Part shown: piece by piece, positions 61,497 to 64,000 of the stretch
Layout: each line of letters starts with the position of its first letter
Numbering within the stretch: position 1 is the first letter of the stretch
Source: Streptomyces sp. G44
Lineage (GTDB): Bacteria; Actinomycetota; Actinomycetes; Streptomycetales; Streptomycetaceae
Length of the DNA: 64,000 nt
Direction: 5' to 3'
NCBI RefSeq assembly: GCF_016905445.1
Contig: NZ_JAFEXF010000007.1
Coordinates: 35,504-99,503, forward strand
The notes under the pieces: model-generated
The model's input: the letters and a program-made list of their open reading frames with translations, nothing else
What the model was told of the DNA's origin: nothing
Databases searched by the model: none
Program-made: the position numbers and the translations under genes

Positions 61497-63422
61497 CTAA
61501 CGACCCGGCGTTTCGCGACAGGACAACTCATTGATCTGTTCGCCAGTCGGTCGGTATTTTTTCCAATCATCTTCGCGGAAGACCTGCGGCAGGACGCTGA
61601 TGTCCTCGGCCCACTGCATGTCGTCGATGTAGTCCATGATCGACTTTTTGATCAGAACACACTCCTGCCGCTGTCCCTTACGCATGACGAATCCGTGATT
61701 CTCGTAGCCCGGTATGACGGACTGCCCGGTGACGGTGAGCCTCGAGTCCACGCGGGCGTACTCGTAGAGTGTCAGGGCATCCGAGAGGACAGTGGCGACG
61801 TCGCTTCCTTCGTCCAGGAGGGCATTCACACAATCGCCAACCGAAGCTTTCCTTTCGAGCTCTGGGCCGGAAGTCTTCACGAGCGCCTGGCTGAAGGGAC
61901 TTTCGGTGGAGCACACGACCTTGCCATCGAGATCGGACTTCTTGGTCAGGGGTTCTGAGCCGGTCAGCGTCAGCAGCGCAGACGGGGCACGTACGTACGG
62001 CCCGACGACGTCGAACCCTCTCATCCGAGAAGGAGTGATCGCGAGCATCACGAAGTCGACCACTCGCCGCTGGAGCAAGGCCTCTCGAGACTCCGCCGTC
62101 ATCTGCACGAAAAGCGGCTCCCTCCCGAGTGCCTTGGCCGCCATGGCACCGACACGCCTCTCGTACCCCGACCCCAGCTGACCGTCGGACCGGTCGGCCC
62201 GCTCCTGCGCGATCCCGATCGTCACGCTGGGGTCATTGAGGCGGCTGGAGGCATTGGGGCTGCTGGGGGCATTGGTGCTGCGGGAGTCATTGGGGCTGCT
62301 GGAGTCTGGACCGGCGCTGTACGCCCCCCAGAGGAGAAGGGGAGTGAGCAGTGCGGCAGCCACGAGGCCAGCCGTACGACGGGACTTGCGGCGCCGGGGT
62401 GAGGCGGAGTTCTCGCTGGTAGTCGTGTTGTCGTGGGTTGTCCTGGACAATCCGGCGGCAGCGTCGGGCGAAGTCGGGCCGGGTAGCGGGCTGGCGTCCG
62501 ATTCCTGGGTGCCTTTGCTGATGAGGGTTCCGGGAACGGTCCGGGGACCCTTCTGTGCTGTCCCGGAGGTCATATCGGCCTGCCGCAGAACCTGGGACAG
62601 TAGTTCCTCACGCTGCTCGCTGCGGTTGTGGACGAGGTCGAGCCGCTCGTCGATGTCGCGGTCCGTCTCCTCCTCGGACAGCGGGTTTCCGTGCGCGGGG
62701 ACCGGAAGCGGTGCCGGCGTCCACGCCTCGTTGCCCGACCCGTCCTGGACGGGGACATTCCGCTGAAGTGCCTCGATCTCTCTGAGGACTTCGCGGTGCT
62801 CCTTGAGCAGCACGGTCTGGGCCTGCTCGGCGGTGTAGCGGTCGCTCCTGGCACGGTCCAGCTCCGCCTGGATACGGGAAAGACGAAATCTGGCCTGATC
62901 CAGGTGGTGGGCGGATCTGGCACGTTCTATGTCCCGTAAGTGGCTGACCTCGCGGGTGAGGGCCGCGATCCTCGTTTCCTGCCGGCTCGAGAACTGCAGC
63001 AGCAGATGGATGACCCGCTCGCTGTCCACCGTGACCGCCTGGGCCTTGACCAGGGCATCCTGCGTCTGACTGAGCCTTCGGTGGAGGCTGAGCAGCTCGG
63101 TGCTGGCATCGTCGCTCGGCGCAGTACCGTTCGCCGCGTCCTTCCAGAGCCTGTTGGCCCTGGTGATGAGCTGGCTGTTCCAGTGGTCGGCCTGTTGATT
63201 CCGAAACTCCTGGAGCACTTCGCCCAGCAGCCTCTGAGGGATGAGCTTCTTCCCGTTGAGGTAGTCCGCCCATGTGGAGCGGCTTCCACCGCGGGGGAAA
63301 CGCTCCGCGAGCTTGGCGACGGTGTCGAAGCCAGCCTTCTTGGTGATGTCGACCAGGAATCTGGCCAGCGCCTGCTCCGCGTCCGAGCCGTGGAACTCAC
63401 GGCTCCGCCCTGCCTTGCCCAT
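61497..63422 (-). CDS. HTH/coiled-coil/TM protein with extracellular solute-binding (SBP3-like) domain (641 aa)
   Basis: Residues 15-80 contain a helix-turn-helix-like segment (LAERFPRGGSRSTWADYLNG KKL). Residues 85-235 form a long helical, charged coiled coil (ELLSLHRRLSQTQDALVKAQ; ELDRARSDRYTAEQAQTVLL). A single membrane helix follows at about 346-366 (LVAAALLTPLLLWGAY), then a Ser/Asn/Pro-rich linker. The C-terminal 240 residues look like a type 3 periplasmic solute-binding domain (TIGIAQERADRSDGQLGSGY; DFVMLAITPSRMRGFDVVGP; DSRLTVTGQSVIPGYENHGF). GGAGGGGG precedes ATG 63422. The layout suggests a one-protein receptor that binds a small extracellular ligand and signals through its cytoplasmic part. 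This is inference. Confidence 0.75.
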   Translation of the reverse strand: MGKAGRSREFHGSDAEQALARFLVDITKKAGFDTVAKLAERFPRGGSRSTWADYLNGKKLIPQRLLGEVLQEFRNQQADHWNSQLITRANRLWKDAANGTAPSDDASTELLSLHRRLSQTQDALVKAQAVTVDSERVIHLLLQFSSRQETRIAALTREVSHLRDIERARSAHHLDQARFRLSRIQAELDRARSDRYTAEQAQTVLLKEHREVLREIEALQRNVPVQDGSGNEAWTPAPLPVPAHGNPLSEEETDRDIDERLDLVHNRSEQREELLSQVLRQADMTSGTAQKGPRTVPGTLISKGTQESDASPLPGPTSPDAAAGLSRTTHDNTTTSENSASPRRRKSRRTAGLVAAALLTPLLLWGAYSAGPDSSSPNDSRSTNAPSSPNASSRLNDPSVTIGIAQERADRSDGQLGSGYERRVGAMAAKALGREPLFVQMTAESREALLQRRVVDFVMLAITPSRMRGFDVVGPYVRAPSALLTLTGSEPLTKKSDLDGKVVCSTESPFSQALVKTSGPELERKASVGDCVNALLDEGSDVATVLSDALTLYEYARVDSRLTVTGQSVIPGYENHGFVMRKGQRQECVLIKKSIMDYIDDMQWAEDISVLPQVFREDDWKKYRPTGEQINELSCRETPGR

Positions 63423-63574
63423 CGCCCCCTCCGGAGTTGTCCAGCCCCGTCCGGCCCATTCTCCAGCGCTCGTTGTGCTCACCTGGGCTTTCACGCCATG
63501 AGCAGCCGGACAATCAGAACGCTCCCCAAGCTAGGTGTCCATCTGCCGGATCCCTGACTACACGGGAGAACACC

Positions 63575-63736
63575 ATGGTTGCGAACGCCGTGCTCGACTT
63601 CTTGACCGGCCTCATGGGCAACGTGCTCGGTGACCTCGCTGCTGGACTGCTTCTCGCCCTCGGTGGCCCGGGCGTGAAGATGCTGTCCCGGAGGAAGACC
63701 TGCGGCCGGAACCACAACGAGCAGCCGCCGCAGTAG
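63575..63736 (+). CDS. Small membrane peptide (53 aa)
   Basis: ATG 63575 behind GGGAGAA. An N-terminal amphipathic/hydrophobic stretch (residues 3-30, ANAVLDFLTGLMGNVLGD LAAGLLLAL) is followed by a basic tail (KMLSRRKTCGRN). It is divergent from the HTH/solute-binding receptor gene across about 150 bp, so co-regulation is possible. No family is recognised. The 63737-63872 stretch holds nothing I can identify. Confidence 0.45.
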   Translation: MVANAVLDFLTGLMGNVLGDLAAGLLLALGGPGVKMLSRRKTCGRNHNEQPPQ

Positions 63737-63928
63737 CAGGCATGAGGCAGCACGGGGAGAAGAACTGTGCTGCGACCCCTCCAACGAATCGTTCGCTGGA
63801 CGACGACGTACACCGACCGAAATCTCTGCGCGGCCAACGCGACCTGCTCACCTTCGAAGCGCGATCACCTAAGCGTTGTCCCGTAAATGATCTACGGCAT
63901 GCTGGTTAACCGGCATCATTCCCCGGTC

Positions 63929-64000
63929 ACCCGGCGACGGTGAGGTTGTGGAGGCGGGCGATGCCGAGCATGGCGTGGTGGACGCCGTCACCTTTGAGAC
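63929..64000 (-). mobile_element. IS transposase C-terminus (continues beyond window)
   Basis: The minus strand ends LKGDGVHHAMLGIARLHNLT-VAG-stop, a typical C-terminus of actinobacterial DDE transposases. The sequence GTTGTCCCGTAAATGATC near 63873 looks like the element's end. Only the last 23 or so codons are inside the window, so integrity cannot be judged. Confidence 0.55.

Noticed and set aside
1..64000. CRISPR arrays, tRNA or rRNA genes
   Set aside because: No regularly spaced direct repeats and no tRNA- or rRNA-like segment were noticed by eye. A tRNAscan/Infernal run would be needed to exclude a tRNA.

Overview
The window is high-GC DNA from a Streptomyces-like actinomycete. The support is third-position G/C bias in every convincing gene, frequent GTG starts, AGGAG-type ribosome sites, a TTA (bldA-type) codon early in a biosynthetic gene, and families typical of the genus: RHS, CGNR regulators, ECF sigma with a CU044_5270-type partner, DUF6461 and NF041680-type transposases. 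It holds three separate specialised-metabolism loci set among insertion-sequence and plasmid debris.

Region 1 (1-6.8 kb). A truncated RHS/YD-repeat protein enters from the left and is followed by small membrane proteins. Relics of an IS701 and an IS5 transposase come next. A two-gene operon follows: an adenylate-forming ligase and a cyclodipeptide synthase overlapping by ATGA. It ends at a 13-bp hairpin facing a small secreted protein.

Region 2 (6.8-23.6 kb). This is a compact gene cluster with discrete NRPS parts: a Thr-type A domain, a PCP-C didomain and a thioesterase-like hydrolase. With them are two methyltransferase-fold proteins, two Fe(II)/2-oxoglutarate-type dioxygenases, an alkylmalate/homocitrate-synthase-like enzyme fused to a cupin, an aconitase, an asparagine-synthetase-like amidotransferase, an ATP-grasp ligase and an MFS exporter. 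The combination suggests that a TCA-like chain extension/isomerisation builds an unusual acid, which is amidated, hydroxylated and joined to threonine. I cannot match it to a known product. A shared 17-nt motif lies in both divergent intergenic regions, and there is no regulator gene inside.

Region 3 (23.6-35.9 kb). A ferredoxin/FAD reductase pair, a PNPOx-like protein and a VOC protein form a leftward operon divergent from a CGNR-type regulator, with repeated AACCGTT sites between. An ECF sigma factor with its partner, scattered hypothetical genes, a lipoprotein and a SnoaL-like protein follow. Between them is a mosaic of gene relics (P-loop kinase, Tn3, SDR, FtsK-like, DUF6461).

Region 4 (35.9-56.6 kb). 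Two giant single-module reducing PKSs (KS-AT-DH-MT-ER-KR-ACP, 2564 and 2626 aa) flank a membrane fatty-acid desaturase. They are followed by a secreted protein on the other strand and an MMPL exporter. This looks like an iterative lipid factory with C-methylation and export.

Region 5 (56.6-64 kb). Transposase fragments (one IS5 copy sits inside an NF041680-type transposase relic), a GNAT fragment, a broken plasmid Rep gene, hypothetical membrane proteins, a HTH/coiled-coil/TM/solute-binding-domain fusion, a 53-aa membrane peptide, and a transposase C-terminus running off the right edge.
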